Source: Nocardia uniformis NBRC 13702
GTDB taxonomy: Bacteria > Actinomycetota > Actinomycetes > Mycobacteriales > Mycobacteriaceae
Assembly (NCBI RefSeq): GCF_001613345.1
Contig: NZ_BDCE01000092.1
Span: 42,307 to 106,306, forward strand
DNA length: 64,000 nt
Reading direction: 5' to 3'
In this document: positions 8,807 to 17,515 of the stretch, in pieces
Layout: the number at the start of each line of letters is the position of its first letter
How positions within the stretch are numbered: position 1 is the stretch's first letter
Made by a program: the position numbers and the translations under genes
Notes under the pieces: generated by a model
What the model saw: the letters and a program-made list of their open reading frames with translations, nothing else
The model's database searches: none
What the model was told of the DNA's origin: nothing

Positions 8807-9202
8807 GTGAGCCGCTCCCCAAATCCATGGAGTGCCGTGTTCGACAACCGGAGCCCGATCTATCAACAGATCGCCGAGCAGATACGCACCGATGTACTCC
8901 ACGGGTCTCTCGCGGAGGACGAGCAGATCATGTCGACGAACCAGTACGCGCAGCTGTTCCGGATCAATCCGGCCACTGCGGCCAAGGCGTTTCAGGAACT
9001 GGTGACCGAGGGGGTGATCTACAAGCGTCGGGGCGTCGGCATGTTCGTGGCCCCCGGCGCGCGGGAGGCCCTGGCCAGGCAGCGGCGGGAACGATTTTTC
9101 GCGGAGGTGGTGGATTCGATGGTGGCCGAGGCGAAGGCGCTGGGGGTGCCGCTCGGGGATGTAGTGGCACATATCGAGCATGCGGGGAAGGAACGGCGAT
9201 GA
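8807..9202 (+). CDS. GntR-family regulator, YtrA subfamily
   Basis: 131 residues from the GTG at 8807, which has AGAGGTGG upstream. The in-frame ATG at 8786 lies inside the palindromic operator and lacks a ribosome site. The winged helix reads SPIYQQIAEQIRTDVLHGSL, then NPATAAKAFQELVTEGVIYKRRGVGMFV. The effector part is a short helical tail, as in YtrA regulators, rather than a full FadR/HutC domain. YtrA proteins repress the ABC transporter encoded downstream. Here the ATPase gene overlaps by 4 bp (ATGA), so regulator and transporter are translationally coupled. Confidence 0.9.
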   Translation: MSRSPNPWSAVFDNRSPIYQQIAEQIRTDVLHGSLAEDEQIMSTNQYAQLFRINPATAAKAFQELVTEGVIYKRRGVGMFVAPGAREALARQRRERFFAEVVDSMVAEAKALGVPLGDVVAHIEHAGKERR

Positions 9203-10083
9203 ACATCCGGATCGATGTCGAGAAAGTGATGCTGCGCTATCCCAGCAGCAGTGAAAATGCTTTGGAAGAAGTGACATTCAGTCTCGAGGGACCGGGAATT
9301 CACGGTCTGCTCGGCCGCAACGGTGCCGGTAAGACCAGTCTGCTGTCGGTACTCGCCGCATTCCGGAAGCCCAGTGCGGGAACGGTTCTGCTCAATGGTG
9401 CGCCGGTATACGAGAACGCCGACGTGGCGAGCGGCATCTGCTTGGTGTCGGGAGGTGGCGGCAGCGTCGAAAACAATTGGCCGGAGGATCGCGTCGACGA
9501 CGCGCTCGCCGTCGCCGCTATGCTGCGCCCCCAATGGTCGGCCGACTATGCCGACGAACTGTTGAACAAGTTCGAACTGTCTGGGCGTAAACGGTTTTCG
9601 GAACTCTCGCGGGGGCAGCGCGCCCAGATCGGGTGCGTGCTCGGACTGGCGTCCAGGGCGCCGGTCACCGTTTTCGACGAGACCCATCTCGGGATGGACG
9701 CACCCGCACGGCACCTGTTCTACGACGAGCTGCTGCGTGACAACAACGAGCATCCACGACTGATCATCCTGTCCACCCATCTCATCGACGAGGTCGCGCC
9801 CCTGCTCGAGGATGTGGTCATCCTGCGGGACGGTCGGGTGCTGTTGCACGAGCAGGTCGAGACACTGCGCGCGCAGGGAGCATCGGTCACCGGCCCCGCC
9901 GACCGGGTCGACGACTTCGTTCGCGATCTCACCGTGCTCAATCGCCAACAGCTCGGCGGTACCACCCGTGCCACCGTGCGCGGGCAGCTGCCCGCGGAAC
10001 GGCATGCGGCCGGACTGATTGTGGAACCTCTTGCCCTGCAAGAGCTTTTCATCCATCTCACCACCACCGAAGGAGTGCGGTGA
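9199..10083 (+). CDS. ABC transporter ATP-binding protein
   Basis: 294 residues. Walker A is GRNGAGKT near residue 40. The signature is LSRGQRAQ, and the switch histidine is in LSTHLIDE. Walker B ends in FDETHLG instead of the usual DEP(T/F)xGLD; the catalytic Glu is kept. The C-terminal 80 residues are a domain of unknown role found in YtrB-like ATPases. It overlaps the GntR gene upstream and the permease downstream, so the three form one operon. Likely cargo is a cell-envelope-active compound or peptide, judged from related GntR-ABC systems; the sequence does not show it. Confidence 0.88.
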   Translation: MNIRIDVEKVMLRYPSSSENALEEVTFSLEGPGIHGLLGRNGAGKTSLLSVLAAFRKPSAGTVLLNGAPVYENADVASGICLVSGGGGSVENNWPEDRVDDALAVAAMLRPQWSADYADELLNKFELSGRKRFSELSRGQRAQIGCVLGLASRAPVTVFDETHLGMDAPARHLFYDELLRDNNEHPRLIILSTHLIDEVAPLLEDVVILRDGRVLLHEQVETLRAQGASVTGPADRVDDFVRDLTVLNRQQLGGTTRATVRGQLPAERHAAGLIVEPLALQELFIHLTTTEGVR

Positions 10084-10799
10084 TGAACCGGTACACCTTG
10101 ACCCGACACCTGTGGCGCTCGAGTGGGCTGGTGGTGCTCTGGGCCGGGATGCTGGTGCTCTCGCTGCTGGTCACCGGCATCGTCAGCCTCTTCAAGGACA
10201 TCACTATCAGCGGCTGGAGTGCCTGGGTGTACATCAGCCCCTGGTACATGCTCGGTATGGGCATCTATGTCACGGCGGTTCACCTGCCGATGTACATCGA
10301 GCACGGTGTCACCCGACGCCGATGCATGCCGCAGGCACTGCTTTTCGGCCTGCTGCTGGTGACGGTGGGAGCGGCCTTGATCACCCTCGGATTCGGCATC
10401 GAACGTGCGCTGTACGCGGTGGTGGACTGGCCGCAGACACTGGGCGAGAGTGACGACGGGCTGTTCACGGCCGCCGACCAGTACGGTCGGATATTCCTCG
10501 GCTTCTGGCTGGGGTTCGCCATCTTCCTCGCGGTGGGCGCGGCCATCGGTGCGGCGTTCTACCGTAAGGCGTGGGGTGGACTCGGCGGCGTTCTGGTCAT
10601 CGTGCTGGGACTGGGTCTGATCAGCCCGGCCGGGCTGGCGGGAGCGGCGAGTTTCCCGACGAGCAGAGTGGTCGAAGCGGTGGCCGGGCAGCCGAGTATC
10701 GCCCTGGTCGTCGTGTCCTGTGTGGTGGCCGCTGTGGCCGCGACCGGCCTAACCTGGGGCCTGGTACGTGATCTACCGATTCGTAGCAGCGGGAATTGA
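10083..10799 (+). CDS. ABC transporter permease-like membrane protein
   Basis: 238 residues from the ATG at 10083, with AAGGAG seven bases upstream. The GTG at 10080 overlaps the ATPase stop and is an alternative. About six hydrophobic segments are visible, for example VVLWAGMLVLSLLVTGIV (about 16-33), the stretch around YMLGMGIYV, LLFGLLLVTVGAALITLG, IFLGFWLGFAIFLAVGAA, and two near the C-terminus. It has no known permease motif but is placed and sized as the membrane partner of the preceding ATPase. Confidence 0.8.
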   Translation: MNRYTLTRHLWRSSGLVVLWAGMLVLSLLVTGIVSLFKDITISGWSAWVYISPWYMLGMGIYVTAVHLPMYIEHGVTRRRCMPQALLFGLLLVTVGAALITLGFGIERALYAVVDWPQTLGESDDGLFTAADQYGRIFLGFWLGFAIFLAVGAAIGAAFYRKAWGGLGGVLVIVLGLGLISPAGLAGAASFPTSRVVEAVAGQPSIALVVVSCVVAAVAATGLTWGLVRDLPIRSSGN

Positions 10800-10873
10800 T
10801 ATCGCTCGACGTCAACCGAGCCGATTCCGGCCGAAGCGCGCCGGAACGACGAGATCGAGTTAGGGGATATTCG

Positions 10874-11749
10874 ATGCTGGAAGTCGCGCACCTGGTGCGC
10901 CGATTCGGGGACAACGTCGCCGTGAGCGATGTGTCCTTCGACGTGGCACCGGGCGTATTGACGGGTTTCGTCGGCGGCAATGGCGCGGGCAAGACCACCA
11001 CCATGCGCATGATCATGGGCGTGCTGGCCGTGCACGGCGGCGAAGTCCGCTGGCAGGGCCGGCCGGTCACCATCGAGGATCGGCGGTCGTTCGGCTATAT
11101 GCCGGAGGAGCGCGGGCTGTATCCGAAGCAGCCGATCCTCGAGCAGCTCGTCTATCTTGCCCGCTTGCGCGGTAGCACCGCCTCCGGCGCCAAGCGGCGC
11201 GGCAGCGAACTCCTGGAGCGGTTCGACCTGGCGGCCCGGGCGGGGGACAAGCTGGAATCGCTGTCACTCGGCAACCAGCAGCGGGTGCAGATCGCGGCGG
11301 CCGTTATGTCCGACCCCGCGCTGTTGATTCTCGATGAGCCGTTCTCCGGTTTGGACCCCGTGGCCATCGACGCCATGGCGGACCTGTTGCGGGAATACGC
11401 CGAACGTGGCGTACCGGTGCTGTTCTCCTCGCATCAGCTGGACCTGGTGGAGCGCCTCTGCGACGCCCTGGTGATTCTCGCCGCCGGGCGGGTGGTGGCC
11501 AAGGGATCGGTCCCGGAGTTGGCCGGCGGACGTACGCGATACCGGCTGGTACTGGGCGGAAGTACCGCGTGGCTGGCGGATTTCGGCGGGGTGCGAGTGT
11601 TGGAGACCAATGGGTCCAGCGCCCTGCTCGAATTGACCGGAGCGACCACAGACAAGCTGCTCACCGAGGCGCTGGCACGAGGTTCGGTCTATGAGCTGGC
11701 CGCGGTACGGCAGTCGGTGTCGGAGATCTACCGGGAGGTCACCGCATGA
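10874..11749 (+). CDS. ABC exporter ATP-binding protein (NatA/YhaQ type)
   Basis: 291 residues from the ATG at 10874. Walker A is GGNGAGKTT, the signature is LSLGNQQRVQ, Walker B is LLILDEPFSGLDP, and the switch is SSHQLDLVERL. The signature with Asn-Gln and the GYMPEERGLYP segment are typical of NatA/YhaQ-type exporters. It starts 74 bp after the previous transporter operon and overlaps its permease (ATGA at 11746). The substrate is unknown; relatives export sodium, drugs or lipids. Confidence 0.9.
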   Translation: MLEVAHLVRRFGDNVAVSDVSFDVAPGVLTGFVGGNGAGKTTTMRMIMGVLAVHGGEVRWQGRPVTIEDRRSFGYMPEERGLYPKQPILEQLVYLARLRGSTASGAKRRGSELLERFDLAARAGDKLESLSLGNQQRVQIAAAVMSDPALLILDEPFSGLDPVAIDAMADLLREYAERGVPVLFSSHQLDLVERLCDALVILAAGRVVAKGSVPELAGGRTRYRLVLGGSTAWLADFGGVRVLETNGSSALLELTGATTDKLLTEALARGSVYELAAVRQSVSEIYREVTA

Positions 11750-12972
11750 GTGAGCGTAGCGAGCGAACAATGGACACGGCCGAGCGATCGAAGGGTCCCG
11801 CCGGATCGCACGGCGTTTGGCGCATTGTCGCCGCACGTGAACTATCGGTGAAGCTGCGCGACCGCAATTTCATTGTGTCCACGGTCATTACAATCGCGGT
11901 GATCGCGGCGGCACTGGGCATCAGCGGCTTCATGAGCAGCCGCACCGATACGGTCGAGGTGGCGATCACCGGCGTGGGCGCGGACCGGGTTGTCGCGACC
12001 GCCAACGGTCTCGCCGAAAATGCGGACAAGAAGGTCGTTTTCGCGGCGCACCCGGTTGCCGACGCGGCCATCGTGGAGCAGCGGGTACGCGATGAGTCTG
12101 CCGATGTCGGCCTGGTTCCCGACGCTCAGGGTTGGCGTCTGATCGGCAAGTCCGCCGAAAACGACGATGCCGCAACCTTTGTCACCGCCGCCGCCCAGCA
12201 GATCGCCGTAGCGCGTAATGCCGAGGCCGCGGGTACCTCCATCGAGCAACTCGGTACCGGCGGTGCGGTGACCTACGACCTGCTCGACAGGGACGCCGTG
12301 GACCCCGGGCTCGCCGCGGCCGCGGCCTTCGTCTTCGCCTTCCTCTTCTACCTGGCGTCGATCCTGTTCGGCATGGCCATCGCGCAGAGCGTCGTCGAGG
12401 AGAAGCAGAATCGCATTGTCGAAATTCTGGCGAGTGCGATTCCGCTGCGACAGTTGCTGATCGGCAAGGTGATCGGCAGTACCGTACTGGCCTTCGCACA
12501 GCTCGCCCTCTTCGTCGGTGCGGGGCTGATCGGTCTGGCCGCCATTGGCAAGGGCGATCAGGTCTTCCAAATCGCCGGTGCGGCAGGCTGGTTCATCGCC
12601 TTCTTCATTGTCGGTTTCCTCGCCCTGGCGAGTCTGTGGGCGGTGGCCGGAGCTCTCGCGACCCGCAGCGAAGACCTGCAATCCACCGCCACACCGATGT
12701 CGATGCTGATCCTGATCGTGCTCTTCGCGGGCATCTTCCTGACCGGCACCGCCCGCGTGATCGCCTCCTATATCCCCATCGTCTCCATCGTGTCGATGCC
12801 CGGTCGCCTGGCCGATGGCACCGCCGCCTGGTGGGAGCCCCTGGTGGCCCTGGCCCTCATGGCCGTCGCCACCTACGGCATTGTCATCGTCGCGGAGAAG
12901 ATCTACCGCCGCTCCCTGATGCAAACACAATCGCGTCTGACCATGCGGCAGGCGCTGGCGGTCGAGGACTGA
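11746..12972 (+). CDS. ABC exporter permease (NatB/YhaP type)
   Basis: 408 residues. One N-terminal membrane segment follows the polar start, then a large extracytoplasmic domain of about 150 residues. Five C-terminal membrane segments run from about residue 190. The motif VVEEKQNRIVEILASAIPLRQLLIGKV, the ABC-2 coupling region, is clear. The start is uncertain: the first codons encode SERSER, part of a short repeat common at actinobacterial gene starts, and the ATG at 11770 is possible. It partners the upstream ATPase. Confidence 0.9.
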   Translation: MSERSERTMDTAERSKGPAGSHGVWRIVAARELSVKLRDRNFIVSTVITIAVIAAALGISGFMSSRTDTVEVAITGVGADRVVATANGLAENADKKVVFAAHPVADAAIVEQRVRDESADVGLVPDAQGWRLIGKSAENDDAATFVTAAAQQIAVARNAEAAGTSIEQLGTGGAVTYDLLDRDAVDPGLAAAAAFVFAFLFYLASILFGMAIAQSVVEEKQNRIVEILASAIPLRQLLIGKVIGSTVLAFAQLALFVGAGLIGLAAIGKGDQVFQIAGAAGWFIAFFIVGFLALASLWAVAGALATRSEDLQSTATPMSMLILIVLFAGIFLTGTARVIASYIPIVSIVSMPGRLADGTAAWWEPLVALALMAVATYGIVIVAEKIYRRSLMQTQSRLTMRQALAVED

Positions 12973-13065
12973 CCGACGAGCAGCCACCCTCCGGATACGC
13001 GAGTGACCGAAATCGGTGCGACACTGGCATATCCGGAAACGGGCGGCGAGTGAGGGTGAGCGGTT

Positions 13066-14622
13066 GTGTTGGGGCGGACATTTCGCAGTGTCGGACACGT
13101 CGATCGGTCGGTGAGCGGCGCCGTGGCACGGATTCCGGTCTCGGCGGTCGATCGTGAGCTACAGCGATTGACTCGATCGGCGGATCGCGGCGTGCTGTGG
13201 TCGGCGATCGCGCTGCTGCTGGCATCCAAGAAGGGTGCGACCCGGCGCGCGGCGCTCCGCGGGACGGTATCCGTGGCCGGTGCGAGCCTGGCCGTGAATG
13301 TGGTGCTGAAATCGTTATTCGCTCGGCGGCGCCCGGCGGCGGAGTTGCTACCGCCCGCCCGGCGTTTGGTCAAGGTTCCGACGTCGTCGTCTTTCCCCTC
13401 CGGCCACAGCGCGGCGGCCGCCGCGTTCGTCACGGCCGTCGCGATGGAGAGTCCGCGCACCGCAGTGGTTTTGGCCCCGTTGGCGGCGACGGTCGCCTAC
13501 TCCCGGGTCCACACCGGCGTGCACTGGGGTTCGGATGTCATTGTCGGCGCGACCGTTGGTGCCGGCGTGGCGCTGGCTACCCAGCGGTGGTGGCCGATCC
13601 GTGAGTCCGACGAGGCCGCGGCGCATCTGGTGCGTGAGGTGCCCGCGCTCGTCGAGGGCAAAGGGCTTGTCATAGTGGTGAATCCGGTATCCGGTGACAA
13701 CGACTACGACCCGACCGACGATGTGACGCGGGCACTCCCCGCAGCGACCGTATTGCGCACCGAACCGGGTCGCGATGCCGTCGAGCAGTTGGAGGAGGCG
13801 CTGGCGGCGCGTACCGAGGAGGCGCTGGCGGTGGGTGCCGCCGGCGGTGACGGCACCATCGCGGCGGCTGCCACGGTCGCGCTGCGACACCGGCTGCCGC
13901 TGGTCGTCGTGCCGACGGGAACGCTGAATCATTTCGCCCGCGATCTCGGCGTCTACGACCTGACCGAGGTGGTGGATGCCACCGGTGCGGGTGAGGCGGT
14001 CGTGGTCGATATCGCGAGTGTGGAACTGGAGACCGGCGCAGGCACCCGGACCCATCATCTGATCAATACCTCCAGCCTGGGCGCCTACCCGGATCTGGTG
14101 CGACTGCGCGAGAAATGGCAGGGGCGCTGGGGTAAGTGGCCCGCATTCGCCGCCGCACTGGTGGTCATGCTGCGGCGGGCGGAGCCGATTCGGATCCGCA
14201 TGGACGCGGACTGGCACGATGTGTGGTTCATCTTCGTGGGCAACGGCTGGTACCGACCGCACGGCGCGGTACCGGCCTTCCGCTCGCGTTTGGATAGCCG
14301 TCTGCTCGATATTCGTTGGGTCCGTGCGGATTTGCGGTTCTCCCGCACCCGCGCGGCGCTGGCGCTCGCGCTGGGAGCCATCGGGAGCAGCAAGGTGTAC
14401 CAGGAACGGCAGGTACCCGAACTGATCGTCGAGCTGGACGCGCCGGAGGCGGTCGCTGCCGACGGCGAAGTGCTCGGCGAGGCACGGCGGCTCCGCTTCT
14501 TCGTGGCGGGCCAGATCGCGGCCTACCGCCGCGATGAGGACAACCCGCGCTGGGCGGCTCGGGAGCGTCCGCATCACCGCCGCCCGCTGGCCATCTTCCG
14601 GGCAGTAGCGCGCCGCGACTAG
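13066..14622 (+). CDS. Bifunctional PAP2 phosphatase / diacylglycerol (sphingosine) kinase-like fusion
   Basis: 518 residues from the GTG at 13066. The N-terminal third is a membrane PAP2 phosphatase with all three motifs: KSLFARRRP (about residue 85), PSGHS (about 110) and SRVHTGVHWGSD (about 145). The C-terminal part, from about residue 200, is a DAGK catalytic domain with VVNPVSG, GAAGGDGT and PTGTLNHFARDLG. Such fusions are known in actinobacteria and should both remove and add phosphate on lipids such as diacylglycerol or undecaprenol. The gene is isolated, with no operon partner, and converges on the porin gene across a repeat cluster. Confidence 0.92.
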   Translation: MLGRTFRSVGHVDRSVSGAVARIPVSAVDRELQRLTRSADRGVLWSAIALLLASKKGATRRAALRGTVSVAGASLAVNVVLKSLFARRRPAAELLPPARRLVKVPTSSSFPSGHSAAAAAFVTAVAMESPRTAVVLAPLAATVAYSRVHTGVHWGSDVIVGATVGAGVALATQRWWPIRESDEAAAHLVREVPALVEGKGLVIVVNPVSGDNDYDPTDDVTRALPAATVLRTEPGRDAVEQLEEALAARTEEALAVGAAGGDGTIAAAATVALRHRLPLVVVPTGTLNHFARDLGVYDLTEVVDATGAGEAVVVDIASVELETGAGTRTHHLINTSSLGAYPDLVRLREKWQGRWGKWPAFAAALVVMLRRAEPIRIRMDADWHDVWFIFVGNGWYRPHGAVPAFRSRLDSRLLDIRWVRADLRFSRTRAALALALGAIGSSKVYQERQVPELIVELDAPEAVAADGEVLGEARRLRFFVAGQIAAYRRDEDNPRWAARERPHHRRPLAIFRAVARRD

Positions 14623-14682
14623 CCACAGGGCTGCTCGCGGGACCCGGATCCGTACCGCGACGGCGCTCCCGTCGCACGGCGT

Positions 14683-14879
14683 GTGGATTCCAGGCCACAA
14701 GCATGCCGGTATGACGGAGACGGCGCTCCTGTCACATAGGGCGTGTGGATTCCTGCGCAAGCGTGTCGGTATGACGGAGACGGCGCTCCCGTCATTCCGA
14801 CGTGATTGTGGCCGGAATCCACACGATCCGGAGTTGTCATCGCGGGTGTGGATCCCGGCCACAGCAGGCCGGGGACGAC
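14683..14879. repeat. Cluster of palindromic repeat arms (two direct half-units plus one full palindrome)
   Basis: Arms of about 32 bp lie at 14683-14715 and 14745-14775 in the same orientation, followed by an inverted pair at 14791-14822 and 14848-14879 with a 25-nt loop. The arms share the ends GTGGATTCC and ATGAC. The spacer ACGGAGACGGCGCTCC recurs three times. The cluster fills most of the space between two convergent genes. The same element occurs at 21.4, 25.9 and 37.7 kb. Confidence 0.85.
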
Positions 14880-14907
14880 GGGGTACGAGCCGAGTGCTGT
14901 TGCGGTA

Positions 14908-15573
14908 TCAGCCGAGGCTGAACGGCTGCCCCCACATCCGCAGCTCGGAGCGCCCGAACTTGGTGGTTACCTCGACGCCGACGAACGCGCGAGCCTGGGC
15001 GTAGCCGGCGCAGCCCGCGAGGCCGAGGGTGGAGTCCTTCCAGTTCACCGACGCCTGCTGTTCGGTGAATTTGAAGCCGGGCAGATAGCTCTGTTCGCCG
15101 TAGGCATCGGGGCCTTCGAGTTGGAGCACCCAGAAGGTCGAGGCCTGGCCGGGGCCGAGGGTCAGGCTGCCACCGGAGGTGACGCCGCCGCTGCCCTTCC
15201 CTTCCCAGGTGGCCGCGCCATTGGCGCCGCCGGTTCCGGCGCCGCCGCTAATGTTGACCTGGCAGCCGACGACGTAGCCGGGGTAGATCTTCGAGTAGCT
15301 GTGCTCGCCGTGGATCTGCACCTCGGCCCGTCCGGAGGCCCAGACATTGCGGTGCAGCGGAGTGGATCCCATCGAGGGGCTGATCAGTGCCGACTCGTTC
15401 ACCAGTCGGATGGTGACGGCCGTGCCGTCGGGAAGCGTCTGGGTGATCTCACCGCCGGGGAGCGGAACGAAGGTGTCCGCGTGCGCGGCACCGGGGGAGA
15501 ACAGGCCGAGTGCGATGGTCGCGGTCGCCGCGGCGCTCGCGAGGCGGGCGGCGGTCTTCTTCAGGGTGGTCAT
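14908..15573 (-). CDS. MspA-family outer-membrane porin
   Basis: 221 residues from the ATG at 15573 (the ATG at 15585 adds four residues). A Sec signal peptide ends at AHA before DTFVPLPGG. The mature protein begins with the MspA hallmark FVPLPGGEITQTLPDGT, then NESALISPSM, GCQVNISGG, and ends with the GCAGYAQARAFV segment and a small C-terminal beta part. MspA porins form octameric channels in the mycolic-acid outer membrane for small hydrophilic solutes. A second, related porin gene lies 63 bp upstream on the same strand. Confidence 0.9.
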   Translation of the reverse strand: MTTLKKTAARLASAAATATIALGLFSPGAAHADTFVPLPGGEITQTLPDGTAVTIRLVNESALISPSMGSTPLHRNVWASGRAEVQIHGEHSYSKIYPGYVVGCQVNISGGAGTGGANGAATWEGKGSGGVTSGGSLTLGPGQASTFWVLQLEGPDAYGEQSYLPGFKFTEQQASVNWKDSTLGLAGCAGYAQARAFVGVEVTTKFGRSELRMWGQPFSLG

Positions 15574-15636
15574 GATGGTGTCCATTTCGGGGTGAATGCT
15601 GTTCAGCGAGAGGGTGATCGAGGGGGACGGTCGGTG

Positions 15637-16272
15637 TCAGCCGATGCTGAACGGAGCCCCGTAGAGGCTGGTCTTGGAGTAGTTGGTGCCGATGATCTCG
15701 ACGACGGTGTAGGCGCGTGCCTGGGCGTATCCGGCGCAGCCCTGGATCTGCATTTCCACGTCCTTATAGCTGAGGTGGTACTGACCCGCCTCGATGATGT
15801 CGAAGCCTTCGACGCCCACGAACTTCACCTCGCCGGGCCCGATCTGCACCGAGATGGAGCCACTGGCATTCATGCCGGTGGTGGTCAGTCCGCCGGAGAC
15901 GCCGGCGGAGATCGCGTTATCGGCGATGCTGACCTGGCAGCCGACGATGTAGCCGGTACTGACCCGCGAGGTGCCGTGCGTCGAGGAGTTGTTGGTGCCC
16001 GGCGCGTTGTTCCCACCGACGAAGGGCTTCGGATCGCCCTTGGGCGTTTCGGTCACGTCGGCGAGCACGGTACCGCTCACCCAGGCCACTCGGCCCGCGC
16101 CATTGGCCGCCATCGACGGTGAGATCAGCGCGCTTTCAGCAACTCGTTTGATGGTCACACCGGGGCCGACCGTCTCGCCGTCGGGCAACGGTACGAAGGC
16201 GTCGGCGGATGCCGTGCCGCTGGCGAGACCCAGGGCGGCGATTGCGAGCATGACGACCTTGGTGAATTTCAC
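15637..16272 (-). CDS. MspA-family outer-membrane porin
   Basis: 211 residues from the GTG at 16272, with GAGGA eight bases upstream. A signal peptide (MKFTKVVMLAIAALGLASG) ends at TASADA. The mature part has AFVPLPDGE, ESALISPSM, STGYIVGCQVSI, GCAGYAQARAY and YGAPFSIG. It shares the frame of the next porin but carries an extra Asn/Pro-rich loop (about residues 78-98) that could line the pore mouth. The pair is probably one transcription unit. It ends up back to back with the iron-regulated importer operon that starts at 16505. Confidence 0.9.
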   Translation of the reverse strand: MKFTKVVMLAIAALGLASGTASADAFVPLPDGETVGPGVTIKRVAESALISPSMAANGAGRVAWVSGTVLADVTETPKGDPKPFVGGNNAPGTNNSSTHGTSRVSTGYIVGCQVSIADNAISAGVSGGLTTTGMNASGSISVQIGPGEVKFVGVEGFDIIEAGQYHLSYKDVEMQIQGCAGYAQARAYTVVEIIGTNYSKTSLYGAPFSIG

Positions 16273-16450
16273 GGGGATGATCCTCTTTCTGTTCCCTCAT
16301 CAAGACATGCGCCATCGAGCCCGAGACAACGCGCGTCAATTGCGTTGTCGAGCCGACGAATTCAGCTTGGCCCGGCCGCGGCGGGGATTTGCGGCGCTGT
16401 CGCCCTCTTCCTGAGCGGCAGCTGTGAAACCGGACATGCGACACAGTAAG

Positions 16451-16469
16451 GTAGGTAAGCCTAAGCTTC
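16451..16469. promoter_or_regulatory. IdeR/DtxR-type iron box upstream of the importer operon
   Basis: The 19-mer core TAGGTAAGCCTAA matches the consensus TTAGGTWAGSCTWACCTAA at about 16 of 19 positions. It lies 36 bases before the first permease start, so iron-loaded IdeR should repress the operon. Confidence 0.7.
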
Positions 16470-16504
16470 AAGACCTTCGATTTTCAGCTGGAGAGAACAA
16501 CGCG

Positions 16505-17515
16505 ATGGATGGACCGCACGCACCACCTCGACGCTGGTCAGGGTGGCTGCTGACAGCGGCGATATTGGTTGCCGCCTGTCTGCTCAGTCTTCTGGTCGGG
16601 ACGAAATCCCTCCCGGCCGAAGAGGTGTGGGCCGCACTGTGGGGCAATAACGGATCGCCGGACCACCTCATCATCTCCGAATACCGGGTGCCGCGAACGC
16701 TGCTCGGCCTGCTCGCCGGTCTCGCGCTCGGCGTCGCGGGCTGCCTCATGCAGGGGCTGACCCGCAATCCTCTCGCCGATCCCGGCCTGCTCGGCATCAA
16801 TGCCGGTGCGGCCTTCGCCATTACGTTGTCGGTCGCCTTCCTCGGGGTCACCGATATGACGTCCTACGTGTGGTTCGGATTCGTGGGAGCCGCCGTGGTG
16901 TCCGTCGCGGTCTACCGGTTGGGCACCGCCGGGCGTCAGGGTGCCGATCCCATTCGGCTGACACTGGCGGGCGTTGCCATCACCGCCGTTCTGACCGGCC
17001 TGACCAAGGGTCTGATCCTGGTGCACGCCGAAGCGTTCGACGCATGGCGGCAATGGGATTCGGGATCGCTGGTCGGACGCGGCTATGACGTCATCGCCGT
17101 TGCCGCACCCTTCGTCGCGGTGGGACTCGTCGCCGCGGTGATCGCCGCTCGCTCTCTCAATGCCGTGGCTCTCGGCGACGATCTCGCCCATGCTCTGGGC
17201 GTGCATGTCGGCCGCACCCGGCTGCTCACGGCGACCGCGCTGATTCTGCTGTGCGGCACCGCGACTGCCGCGGTCGGGCCCATTGCCTTCGTCGGACTGG
17301 CGGTACCGCATGTGGCTCGCTGGATCGTCGGCCCCGACCAGCGCTGGATCATCGCGTACTCCATGCTGCTCGCGCCGATTCTGGTACTCGGCTCGGATGT
17401 GCTCGGCCGCATCCTGATTCGGCCCGAGGAGATTCCGGCGGGCCTGGTGACCGCATTCCTCGGTGCGCCGGTGCTGATCTGGCTTGCCCGTCGCTCCTCG
17501 GTGAGTGTGTCATGA
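16505..17515 (+). CDS. Ferric siderophore ABC permease (FecCD family)
   Basis: 336 residues from the ATG at 16505. The GGAGAG upstream and the position after the iron box support this start over any upstream one. About nine to ten membrane helices are visible. Family motifs include RVPRTLLGLLAGLALGVAGCLMQGLTRNPLADP and GPIAFVGLAVPHVAR; the latter contacts the ATPase. It forms the membrane channel with the next permease and moves ferric siderophore into the cytoplasm. ATG of the partner overlaps its stop (ATGA at 17512). Confidence 0.93.
   Translation: MDGPHAPPRRWSGWLLTAAILVAACLLSLLVGTKSLPAEEVWAALWGNNGSPDHLIISEYRVPRTLLGLLAGLALGVAGCLMQGLTRNPLADPGLLGINAGAAFAITLSVAFLGVTDMTSYVWFGFVGAAVVSVAVYRLGTAGRQGADPIRLTLAGVAITAVLTGLTKGLILVHAEAFDAWRQWDSGSLVGRGYDVIAVAAPFVAVGLVAAVIAARSLNAVALGDDLAHALGVHVGRTRLLTATALILLCGTATAAVGPIAFVGLAVPHVARWIVGPDQRWIIAYSMLLAPILVLGSDVLGRILIRPEEIPAGLVTAFLGAPVLIWLARRSSVSVS

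Noticed and set aside
14683..14879. Possible CRISPR array
   Set aside because: The arms are palindromic, unevenly spaced and partly inverted, and the same unit occurs inside coding sequence elsewhere. There are no cas genes.
14806..16122. Long plus-strand open frame of 438 codons across the porin genes
   Set aside because: It is antisense to both MspA porins, which have signal peptides and family motifs. Its product is low-complexity.
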